Notes under the pieces: model-generated | Seen by the model: the letters and a program-made list of their open reading frames with translations, nothing else | Told to the model about the DNA's origin: nothing | Databases searched by the model: none | NCBI GenBank assembly: GCA_947498935.1 | Contig: CANMMM010000001.1 | Coordinates: 186,001 to 250,000 of the forward strand | From: an uncultured Aquimarina sp. | GTDB taxonomy: Bacteria > Bacteroidota > Bacteroidia > Flavobacteriales > Flavobacteriaceae | Length of the DNA stretch: 64,000 nucleotides | Direction: 5' to 3' | Translations under genes and position numbers: made by a program | In this document: positions 34,769 through 43,500 of the stretch, piece after piece | How positions within the stretch are numbered: the stretch's first letter is position 1 | How the letters are laid out: the number at the start of each line of letters is the position of its first letter

Positions 34769-35752
34769 TTAAACTAAGTAGAAGAATGTAAATACGAACA
34801 CCCATACTAAATCTACAAAGTGCCAGTACAACCCTACTTTTTCTACCATCTCATAACTCTTTCTTCTTTCATAGGTACCTATAATCACATTGAAGAAAAT
34901 AATAATATTGATGATCACTCCAGACAATACGTGGAATCCGTGGAATCCAGTAATAAAGAAGAAGAAGTTAGCAAACAAAGGTGCTCCATATTCATTATGG
35001 ATTAAGTTCGCTCCTTCTACAATTCCTATTGCATCTGTATTTAATCTTTTTAGTGACTCTTCTCTAGACAAAATTGTTTTATGTCCTTTTTCATCAAGAA
35101 TCTGAGTTCTGATAGCTAAATCAGTTTTCTTAGCGAATCCCGCTCTAATTTCTTCTATTGTATAGGTAGGTAGTGCTTTTTCTTTTTCATACCATATCCC
35201 ATTTTTGCTTTGGTGCTGCTCTCTATCTTTGTGTGCTGCAGGCAATGCCACATCATGCAAAGCTATGCGATGTCCTTCTGCATCCACAAATTGAAGAATC
35301 TGCCCTCCTTTAGTTTCTACGGCACCATACTCTCCTTTGATAAAGTTTTTCCATTCCCATGCTTGTGAACCTACGAAGATGACACCTCCAATAATCGTCA
35401 GGAACATGTATAAAATTACTTTCTTCTGTTTCATTTGATGTCCTGCATCTACAGCAAGTACCATTGTCACAGAAGAGAATATTAGAATAAACGTCATTAA
35501 CGCCACATAATACATCGGCGCATCTACTCCATGCAAGAATGGAAAGTGATTAAAAACTTCATCCGCTATTGGCCATGAATCAATAAATTTAAATCTTGAA
35601 AAACCGTAAGCAGCTAGAAAACCAGAAAATGTAAGTGCATCAGATAAGATGAAAAACCACATCATCATCTTACCATAGCTCACTTTCAATGGTTTATTAC
35701 CACCTCCCCAAGTTTTGCCTTCTGTACCTGTATTAGCAACAGTTGTTTCCAT
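34769..35752 (-). CDS. Cytochrome c oxidase subunit III with a large soluble insertion
   Basis: 327 residues. The ends are standard subunit III (first span GKMMMWFFILSDALTFSGFLAAYGF; last block FFFFITGFHGFHVLSGVIIN and YWHFVDLVWVFVFTFFYLV). Between spans, from about residue 135 to 255, is a soluble insert of roughly 110 residues (WKNFIKGEYGAVETKGGQIL ... EESLKRLNTDAIGIVEGA) not found in ordinary subunit III. I recall similar long forms in other flavobacteria. A second, shorter subunit III gene lies 48 nt upstream; the pair probably forms part of one oxidase. Confidence 0.88.
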   Translation of the reverse strand: METTVANTGTEGKTWGGGNKPLKVSYGKMMMWFFILSDALTFSGFLAAYGFSRFKFIDSWPIADEVFNHFPFLHGVDAPMYYVALMTFILIFSSVTMVLAVDAGHQMKQKKVILYMFLTIIGGVIFVGSQAWEWKNFIKGEYGAVETKGGQILQFVDAEGHRIALHDVALPAAHKDREQHQSKNGIWYEKEKALPTYTIEEIRAGFAKKTDLAIRTQILDEKGHKTILSREESLKRLNTDAIGIVEGANLIHNEYGAPLFANFFFFITGFHGFHVLSGVIINIIIFFNVIIGTYERRKSYEMVEKVGLYWHFVDLVWVFVFTFFYLV

Positions 35753-35800
35753 ATATAGAATTTGGTATTGTTAAATTTTCCACAAAAGTAATCATTTTTA

Positions 35801-36382
35801 TTATCTAACGAAATATAAAAATAAAAAGAGATAAACCCATAAAACATCGACAAAATGCCAATACATACCACCAAGTTCTAAACCAAGGGTTTGTCCTGTT
35901 TTATATTTCTGTTTAAAATGATTATAAATTACGACTAAAAGCACTAATAGTCCAACGATTACGTGCACTATATGCAGCACTACAATGATATATAAGAAGG
36001 TAGGCACTATATTAGCAGATGGCCCTGTAAAATAATACCCTTGCTCCATAATATCTTTAAATCCTTCGAATTGCATAAAGACAAATACTCCTCCTAAAAG
36101 CAGTGTACCCACTAGCAACACAGACGCCACTTCTCTACTTCCTCTAACTATTGCCTTTTTTGCTAACATAAAACAGATACTACTGGCTATTATCACAAAA
36201 ACGCTGACGATAAAAGCCATCGGAAACTCTAGCTCCGTTAACCAATCTGCTCTAGACTTACTTACCACATAGGCACTAGTTAATCCTGCAAAGGTCATCG
36301 TCATGCTAATCATAGCAAACCACATCATGGTTTTCTTAGCCCTTTGTTGTTTTTCTTTCGTTGTTCCCTGTGTTAAATCCAT
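35801..36382 (-). CDS. Cytochrome c oxidase subunit III (short form)
   Basis: 193 residues, five spans. Contains MMWFAMISMTMTFAGLTSAYVVS, FLYIIVVLHIVHVIVGLLVL and the terminal MYWHFVDVLWVYLFLFLYFV typical of subunit III. Without the insertion seen in its neighbour, it resembles the CyoC/CtaE length class. Its start overlaps the ctaB stop by 10 nt, so the two are translationally coupled. Confidence 0.9.
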   Translation of the reverse strand: MDLTQGTTKEKQQRAKKTMMWFAMISMTMTFAGLTSAYVVSKSRADWLTELEFPMAFIVSVFVIIASSICFMLAKKAIVRGSREVASVLLVGTLLLGGVFVFMQFEGFKDIMEQGYYFTGPSANIVPTFLYIIVVLHIVHVIVGLLVLLVVIYNHFKQKYKTGQTLGLELGGMYWHFVDVLWVYLFLFLYFVR

Positions 36383-37275
36383 TCTCGAATAAATTTATCT
36401 GCTACATATATAATTTGCAACAATGTAATATAAGACACACTTGCTAGCATTAGCTGCTTTGCTGTTTTAGTTTGCCTATCTTTATGTAGTCGAATTGCAT
36501 ATCGTAATAAAAACACTCCTAGCACTAAAATTAGCACCCCAGATACAGGCGTGATGTACAAATCACCTGTGACTCCAAATACAGGAATTATAGAGGTAAC
36601 TATAGTCCATACTGTATATATGATAATCTGAATAGCGGTTCCTTTGTCTTTTTTTCCTGTAGGCAACATAAAGAACCCTCCTTTTTGATAATCTTCATAC
36701 AAAAACCACCCAATCGCCCAAAAATGAGGAAATTGCCAAAAGAACTGCACCATAAATAGTGTTCCTGGCTCGATCCCAAAATCATTGGTAGCTGCCACCC
36801 AACCTAACATAAACGGGATAGCCCCTGGAATGGCTCCTACAAAAACAGCTAGAGGTGTTTTAGTTTTTAAAGGCGTATATAAACTAGCATATACAAAAAT
36901 AGAAACTGCTCCAAACATTGCTGTTTGTGCGTTAATGGTATATAAAACTGTAATTCCTGTAATTGTAAAAATCGTAGCAATAGCAAAAGCTGTATTCACA
37001 GACATTCGCCCTGATGGAATGGGTCTATTTTTGGTACGATCCATCAACACATCTAAATCACGTTCTATAATTTGATTAAATGCATTAGACGCTCCGACCA
37101 TCAGATACCCCCCTATAGATAGCAGTAGTAATGTGCTCCAAGAGATTGTATCCACTCCTAATAAATACCCTGCTACTGAAGAAAAAACTACACTAATAGC
37201 CAACCTCATCTTTGTGATTTCTTTAAAATCCTGAATCACAGAAGTTTTTACGGTATTTACTTGGGTAACGCTCAA
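36373..37275 (-). CDS. ctaB: Protoheme IX farnesyltransferase
   Basis: 300 residues, about nine membrane spans. Attaches a farnesyl tail to heme b to make heme o, the precursor of heme a for the oxidase. The prenyl-diphosphate/Mg site is seen as NAFNQIIERDLDVLMDRTKNRP (Asn-x3-Asp-like cluster), and the second polar loop as LYEDYQKGGFFMLP. CtaB/CyoE family length is normal. First gene of the unit with both subunit III genes and subunit IV. The 412-bp region upstream contains a truncated R1 repeat. Confidence 0.94.
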   Translation of the reverse strand: MSVTQVNTVKTSVIQDFKEITKMRLAISVVFSSVAGYLLGVDTISWSTLLLLSIGGYLMVGASNAFNQIIERDLDVLMDRTKNRPIPSGRMSVNTAFAIATIFTITGITVLYTINAQTAMFGAVSIFVYASLYTPLKTKTPLAVFVGAIPGAIPFMLGWVAATNDFGIEPGTLFMVQFFWQFPHFWAIGWFLYEDYQKGGFFMLPTGKKDKGTAIQIIIYTVWTIVTSIIPVFGVTGDLYITPVSGVLILVLGVFLLRYAIRLHKDRQTKTAKQLMLASVSYITLLQIIYVADKFIREWI

Positions 37276-37460
37276 TTTTTTTCTTTTTCTTACTTTCTTC
37301 TTTTTCTAAAAGTGGTGCAAAGATATAGCTTATCAAGGTTTTAGACAACATATCTACGCTGATAATTCAACTTTTAGCAATGCTCTTACCTATTTATTAT
37401 CACTATCACCTTCCCCTTTCATGCTTACCAACAGACTCTAGACTTGTTTTTTTATTTATT

Positions 37461-37563
37461 GAAGCAACGTAAACTTTTTACAACTTGTTATAAAAACGAT
37501 CTTTTGCACTCAAATTTTATGATTTTTAAGTCCCACAGCATTACTACACACAAAAACCACTTC
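37461..37563 (-). repeat. R1 repeat, copy E (truncated)
   Basis: 103 bp, oriented like copy B. The first part, gaagcaacgtaaactttttacaacttgttataaaaacgatcttttgcactcaaatttt in consensus order, matches B closely; it then jumps to ccacttc, so about 57 bp of the other half are deleted. Inverted ends are poor. Probably a decayed copy. Confidence 0.65.
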
Positions 37564-37687
37564 ATTTCCAACATACCAAACACATGAATTACATCTCAAA
37601 AAAAAGCCACACAAAACTTTCGCTATGCATGGCTTACTTAAACAGTCACCTAATTCATATGTATGCAGCGCACACACAAAACACAGA
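37564..37687. other. Gene-free stretch after the TonB-like gene
   Basis: With R1 copy E and 37276-37460, this makes a 412-bp gap between the TonB-like stop and ctaB. A gccacacaaaac...gctatgcatggct region gives a weak hairpin only. No gene seen. Confidence 0.35.
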
Positions 37688-38437
37688 TCACTCTTCTACC
37701 TTAAAAACAATCGGTAGTTGATACTTCACTGTTACTGGCTTTTTACGTTGCATCCCAGGAGTCATGGTCGGAAAGAAACCAATCACTCGTTTTGCTTCTT
37801 TTTCTAACTTTGGATGCGGCGCTCTTACTTTTACATTCCGTATCGCACCATCAACCCCCACATCAAATGTAGTGTAGATACGCTGCACTCCCGAAAGCCC
37901 ATACCTACTCCCTAGCTCTGTATTGAATTTTCTAGAGATAATTCTTCCAATCTTTTCTGAGAAACATGCTGCTTTTTCGCGCTTAGTTGCTAATGTTTCA
38001 CATCCTGGAAAAACAGGCACATCTTCTACAATCGCAAAAGGCACATGCTCTGGTTCATCTTCTAGATCATCTACTGGAGCTAATGCATTTGCATCAAAAG
38101 GTACAGGAGTTGCTTCTGGCTGCTCATTCGTAAACTCTTCTACCATTTTCTCTAAGACGGTATCATCATCTACCTCTTGAAACTGCACAGGGTCTACCAC
38201 GCGTTTTACAGGCTGATGCGCAATTGTTTTAGGCTTTGGTGCTTCATACACTTGGAACTGCTCGTCCCAAGCAGCATACACCTGCTCTTCCATTAGAGGC
38301 TCTACCGCAATTTTATGCACAGGCTTTGCTGTACGAACCTCCAATAACACATAGGCAAACAATAGACTTGCCATAAGTCCAATCTGAAAATTAACTAATG
38401 TACTTTTTCGTACATTAGCATCGTGCTTGTTACTCAT
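37688..38437 (-). CDS. TonB-like energy transducer protein (copy 2)
   Basis: 249 residues. N-terminal single span (LVNFQIGLMASLLFAYVLLEV) facing a short cytoplasmic tail; a Pro/Glu-rich linker; and a C-terminal TonB-type domain: VPVFPGCETLATKREKAACF, then RKFNTELGSRYGLSGVQRIY, HPKLEKEAKRVIGFFPTMTP and VTVKYQLPIVFKVEE. The VFPGCE ... MTPG pattern is typical of Bacteroidota TonB homologues, which pass proton-motive energy to outer-membrane receptors. It is a paralogue of the neighbouring gene; hairpin terminators lie between them, so it may be transcribed on its own. Confidence 0.85.
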   Translation of the reverse strand: MSNKHDANVRKSTLVNFQIGLMASLLFAYVLLEVRTAKPVHKIAVEPLMEEQVYAAWDEQFQVYEAPKPKTIAHQPVKRVVDPVQFQEVDDDTVLEKMVEEFTNEQPEATPVPFDANALAPVDDLEDEPEHVPFAIVEDVPVFPGCETLATKREKAACFSEKIGRIISRKFNTELGSRYGLSGVQRIYTTFDVGVDGAIRNVKVRAPHPKLEKEAKRVIGFFPTMTPGMQRKKPVTVKYQLPIVFKVEE

Positions 38438-38487
38438 ATTGTTTAGTTTTTAACGTTACAATTAATCCTAGACACAACAAGCATACC

Positions 38488-38524
38488 AAAAAGAATCCCG
38501 TTTCATCATAATGAACGGGATTCT
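38488..38524 (-). terminator. Second hairpin terminator between the TonB-like genes
   Basis: Minus strand: agaatcccgtt / aacgggattct, 11-bp perfect stem with an 11-nt loop, followed by TTTTT. It lies 50 bp upstream of the copy 2 start. Confidence 0.7.
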
Positions 38525-38651
38525 AATTTTTACCAAATAATTAACTAAAAGCACGTTAGAGTCTCCAGACAAAATTCCACTACTCAACCTTAGCACAGCA
38601 ATAAATCACAATGAATAGCAAGCCCCAAAGAAAATGCTCAAAACAGAGGTA

Positions 38652-38686
38652 TAAAAAAACTCACATCAACTTTTGTCAATGTGAGC
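38652..38686 (-). terminator. Terminator of TonB-like copy 1
   Basis: Minus strand: ctcacattgac / gttgatgtgag, an 11-bp stem with two G-U pairs and a 4-nt loop, then a run of seven T. It starts 26 nt after the stop codon of the preceding gene. Confidence 0.85.
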
Positions 38687-38711
38687 CTTCTATATAAAAT
38701 CTTCGTGATAC

Positions 38712-39437
38712 TTAGTCTTGCACTTGGAATACGATTGGCAATGAATATAACACCCCTACTGCTTTTCCTCTTTGTTTTCCCGGTGTCATTTTAGGCAACA
38801 TTTTTACTACTCGCACTGCCTCTTTTTCTAATTTTGGGTGTGGACCCCTTGCTTGCACACCTACGATGTTTCCTGTTCTATCGATTTTAAATCGCACATA
38901 GATTCTGTTTACACCAGACAGTCCTAATTCACTTCCTAGCTCTGTATTAAATTTACGGTTTACGAACTTCTTTACCTTATCACTCATACACTTTTTCTTT
39001 GCTGAGTTTCCTGATTGCTTCTCACAACCTGGAAATACTGGTACGTTCTCGATTACCGCAAATGGCACGTCTGCTATTTCTTCCTCTTCTTCTACATCTT
39101 CTACTTCTTCTACCTCTACAATCTCCTCTTCTTGGTTTGTTTCTGTAGACTCAATAATCGTCTCTTCTACTTCTTCCTCATCTTCAACTACATCAATAAT
39201 TTCTGGAGCTGGCGGTGGTGGAGGTGGTGGTGGAGGCGTGTTTAAATTCTGAGTAATTGGAACATCCTCTTCTTCTAGTTCATCTAGGTTTACCTGACCT
39301 ATATCGATATTATTTCTATCGTATGTTTTCCACTCGATAGCTTGCCATGTTACAAAAAGAACTAAAATAAGTCCTAGTTGCAAAAACAGCACACTATTTT
39401 TAGTTAAATCTGATTTAGGATTTTTCTTCGGTTCCAT
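38712..39437 (-). CDS. TonB-like energy transducer protein (copy 1)
   Basis: 241 residues. One N-terminal span (SVLFLQLGLILVLFVTWQAIEW), a proline run (PPPPPPPPPAPEI) and a Glu/Val-rich linker of about 50 residues that would cross the periplasm, then the TonB-like domain with NVPVFPGCEKQSGNSAKKKC, RKFNTELGSELGLSGVNRIY, HPKLEKEAVRVVKMLPKMTP and VLYSLPIVFQVQD. The C-terminal 110 residues are clearly homologous to copy 2, with the same Cys pair; the linkers differ. Likely partner of ExbB/ExbD encoded elsewhere. Confidence 0.88.
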   Translation of the reverse strand: MEPKKNPKSDLTKNSVLFLQLGLILVLFVTWQAIEWKTYDRNNIDIGQVNLDELEEEDVPITQNLNTPPPPPPPPPAPEIIDVVEDEEEVEETIIESTETNQEEEIVEVEEVEDVEEEEEIADVPFAVIENVPVFPGCEKQSGNSAKKKCMSDKVKKFVNRKFNTELGSELGLSGVNRIYVRFKIDRTGNIVGVQARGPHPKLEKEAVRVVKMLPKMTPGKQRGKAVGVLYSLPIVFQVQD

Positions 39438-39600
39438 ATTACGGTTTTATTATAGGATTGCTAAAATAGCTAATTTCTTTTGTAATTTCCAACTATTGCT
39501 TAAAATGTAAATTAAAAAAGCTACATTTTAACGTTTGCACTTATATAACACTATACAACGATGAGGAACAACTTTTAGCAATTTACATGTACTACAACCC

Positions 39601-40005
39601 TTACTTTATACTGTTAATTATTTTATTTTGAAATAGTTTGAGTACTACAGCCGCCACTAAAGCTCCTGTGGTATTAGCTACCATATCTAGCCAATCAGCA
39701 GTTCTGTAATTGGTAAGCGTAGATTGCAATACTTCCATCAGCAATCCATACACTAACCCAACGCATACAGCTATAAGTATACTTTTCTTAAAGGAGTACT
39801 GCCACTTTGCGAACCACAGAAATACAAACCAAATCAGTACAAAGAAAAAATAAGCGACTAAATGCCCTATCTTATCACTTGCATCGAAATGCATGGCTTG
39901 CGGCACTTTTAACTGAGCTAATGACAGCCATGCTATCAGCCCTGTATACGCTAGTACTACACAAAAAAAGTATTTATGCCCCAATAAGTTCTTGATATGC
40001 TTCAC
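39601..40005 (-). CDS. VanZ-family membrane protein
   Basis: 134 residues from a GTG at 40005 ([14 protein letters not shown]), preferred because the family begins at this point. An ATG at 40035 is possible but would overlap gcvH by 62 nt; the chosen start overlaps by 32 nt. Four hydrophobic segments ([70 protein letters not shown]). The conserved VanZ residues are present: [10 protein letters not shown] and EVLQ...[13 protein letters not shown]. Function of chromosomal VanZ-like proteins is unclear; VanZ itself gives low teicoplanin resistance. It follows gcvH in the common flavobacterial order. Confidence 0.82.
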   Translation of the reverse strand: MKHIKNLLGHKYFFCVVLAYTGLIAWLSLAQLKVPQAMHFDASDKIGHLVAYFFFVLIWFVFLWFAKWQYSFKKSILIAVCVGLVYGLLMEVLQSTLTNYRTADWLDMVANTTGALVAAVVLKLFQNKIINSIK

Positions 40006-40354
40006 TTGATAATAGACCTTCAATTTGTGATGCATCTGCTATTTGAATCTTTACCATCCAACCTTCGCCGTATGGATCATTATTCACTAATTCTGGATCA
40101 TCTTCTAAGGCTTCGTTAAATGCCACAATCTCCCCTTCTAAAGGCTGAAACAAATCAGACACTGTTTTTACAGCTTCTACTGTACCGAAAACTTCTTCCT
40201 GAGATAATGTTTCGCCTACTGTCTCTACTTCTACGTATACGATATCACCTAATTCACCCTGTGCAAAATCAGTAATCCCTACTGTAGCGACATCTCCATC
40301 GATCTTTATCCACTCGTGGTCTTTGGTATATTTTAATTCTGAAGGAATGTTCAT
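39974..40354 (-). CDS. gcvH: Glycine cleavage system H protein
   Basis: 126 residues, cytoplasmic. The shuttle protein whose lipoyl-lysine carries the aminomethyl group between the P, T and L proteins. Lipoylation site Lys63 in [17 protein letters not shown]-terminal [20 protein letters not shown] and C-terminal [14 protein letters not shown] are conserved. Normal length. It lies between sprA and vanZ on the same strand; the other glycine cleavage genes are not in this window. Confidence 0.97.
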   Translation of the reverse strand: MNIPSELKYTKDHEWIKIDGDVATVGITDFAQGELGDIVYVEVETVGETLSQEEVFGTVEAVKTVSDLFQPLEGEIVAFNEALEDDPELVNNDPYGEGWMVKIQIADASQIEGLLSSEAYQELIGA

Positions 40355-40534
40355 CCGAAAAATGTATTTTATTATGTTCGTATTATTTTGACGACGAAAA
40401 TAAATTTATTTTATCAAATTACAGAAAAACTAGTTTAAAATTTGCAAAAATTCATTTTCAACAGCTCATTTCTGCTTGATAAAACCACATTCCTCATACC
40501 ATCACATCACTTCTACTTCTACTTCTATATCTTT

Positions 40535-43500
40535 TTAGTTTCCGAAGTTGTATCGAAGCGTAAATCCGCCACGTATCGTTGTTTGCGGAAATGCTGTAGA
40601 AATCGAATACTGTGAAAATGTATGATCGTAAAAGACTAAAGCGGTTAAGTTTTTACTCAACGCATAATCTGTTGTAAACTTAATCCCGTAAATATCTTGC
40701 CCAGCGGTAACTTGCGTATCATCGATATCTAAATAACGAATTACTGTTTCATTCTGACGCAATGATAAATCAGCCCTAAAGTTGAGATCGCTTTTTAAGG
40801 TAGTCTTTTTTCCAGCTATTTTAGTTACAAATGTTAAATCTTGTATCCTGTACCCTAAGCCTAAAATATATTCGTTTCCTCTGATTTCGGTAAGCAAGTT
40901 ATTATCAAAACTAAGCGACAGAGCCCTATCCTTTTTCCATTCCCCTACGATCTTAACCGAGTTCTTCATCTCCATATCCAATCGTATCAATGGACTGAAT
41001 TGCTCTGTAAGATTGACATTCGCATAGAGTTCTGGGTTTTTAAAGTTACCTCCTTGATCCAATTCATTTGGATTATTGATGTCAAAATCTAGATTACTTT
41101 GGAATTGATTAATGGTATAATTTGCACGATATCCATGTGCCATAGAGAATCTTTTGAAACGCTTTTTAAACCACTTGATATTCATTAATCCTGTATACTT
41201 AATATCCCAGTTAGGGATTGGAATATTTCTAAATGCTCCTGTTTTTACTTTATCAGGACTTTGCCCTGTGTATGCTGCTAAGAACGCAGGTAACAATACA
41301 GCTTGATTCGTACCTCCTAATCCGTCTGGAAAACCATCATTATCTGTATCTATATTCGGGTTCAGACCACGTGCCAGTGCCAATCGTCTAGCAATAGCAA
41401 CCCTATTCGCCTTAAAGTTATCAAAAGTTCTGGAGGTAAACTGATCACTTCTAGAAAATGGCTTATTGAACAATCCAGTAGAAATCGTATAATTTCCAAA
41501 GACATTTGGCGTAAGCGATGTATACGGATTATCTGGTGCTATCTGATTGGTTAGCTCATCTATATTTACCCTATAGTTTTCTGTATAGGTTTCAGAAAAG
41601 TTTCTATTAGCACTTAGATCTATCTGTAGTCCTTTCATCAATTTAACCGATGCCTGCATGGTCAACTGTCTTCCTTCTACCTCTCGATACTGCTGATTGA
41701 ATTCTTGGTATAAAGTTAACCAACCATTTCTAGCAGCAATATCTCTGATTTCTGCCTGACTACCGAAGGTAAATCCTACCGTAGGTTTTAATGTACCTAC
41801 AAAACCAGGTTCTCTTACATACCCTGGTAAAAAGATACCATTATCTTGCTGGTAATTTACATTTACCTTTTTTACAGCTGTCACTAAACCAACAACAGAA
41901 TTGAACACCTTATCCCCTGTAGTTAATTTTCTAGAACGTCTTTTTGGTTTTTTCCCTGCTGCTACTTTGGTTTGTTTTCCTTTTTTAGTTGCTGTTTTTT
42001 TAGACTTCTTACTTTTTCCTCTTCCTGGTCTTCGCTTAGTGAGTCCGACATACTTATAAAGCGCATTCATATCCAATGCTCCATTAAGCGTATGCACATT
42101 GGCATTCTGAACAGTATTTCCTAGATCAGGAATCCCTTCTATATTCTTTAATGCCTCACTTCCTTTGGTCCACTGAAAATCTGCCGTGTACCCATAGGTA
42201 GCACGCATGAATTTAAACAATGGTATTTTATTAATCGGAATTTCGTAATTGACTTGCAATTGTTGATTGTGCGTATTAGGATCTCCTACATCAAAAATTC
42301 CACTCCACACACCTACCGAATCTAAGATATTCCCCTCATCATCAATAAAATTCTTTACGATTCTGTTATTCGCAGAAGTAAAACTAAAGTTCAAGGATTT
42401 AGTAAGGTTATAATTGATCCCATACTGCCAATCGAATAAGAAGTTACGCTGTGTTAGTGGCGTATTAATACTTCCTGGTGCTAGGGTAATATCTCTAAAT
42501 ACTTGCTCATTGAACTGTCGATTAATATTAGAACTTACTGATATATTCGTAGGCAACAAGTTGATATTAAAATCTTTTAATAGATCAAAATACTTGCTTT
42601 TACCTAAAAACTTTACCTTTTTCAAGGGTTGTACTTCTTTTGGCTGAAAGCTAAAATCGTAGGTTCCTCCTAATCTTACGGTTTGGTCTTGTGATTTTTC
42701 TATAATAAAATCTCGATGATCTGTCTGATTATAAGTACCTGAGAACGAGAAATTCTCTACATCATAAGGCATTGGTTTTTTATCTCCCGTGCGTTCTTTA
42801 CGCAATCCAATAACATTAAAACTTTGTCGTTTGGTATAATCGATAGACTGTCGTTTGATCGCTTCCTTTCTTTGCGGATCGGTCTCATTATCCAATCGAT
42901 CTTGTAATTCTATATCTAAAAACTCAGGATCGTACTGCGGCGTAATCGACTCTTCTCCTCTGGTATAGTTAAATGGAATTTGTAACCCCCATTTCTTCGG
43001 TAATAACTGTCCTACATTTACATTGGTCGTAAAATCGTATTGCTTAATATCTTCATTACTTCGCTCATTAGGTCCTTGCTCAATACCTCCAAACCCGATC
43101 GTACTCACTCTACCAGAAGCGCTAAAAGTAGCAAAATCCGCTACATTAGCATCCATACTTCCTACAACTGCCCACCCATTTCGATTGGTCAGATCGCTCA
43201 GACGCATCTCATTAAACCACACAGTTCCTGATCGATCAACAGTGCTATTATTTTTTACCCCTACCATCATTACTTCTACATCTCCGAAATTTGGATTTCC
43301 TATAATCCCTACTCTAAAAGTCCCTAACGCTTTATTCAAGCCTGCTGTATTAGGATCGATCTGCTCTCCATCTTGATTATAAAACACCAAATCACTAACA
43401 CTAGAATTACTACTTCCTAACGCCTTCGTCTTGATCTGCTGTAATAGACTTAGTGGGAAATTCAATCGATTATCTTCTGGCCATACAACATTAGGACCTG

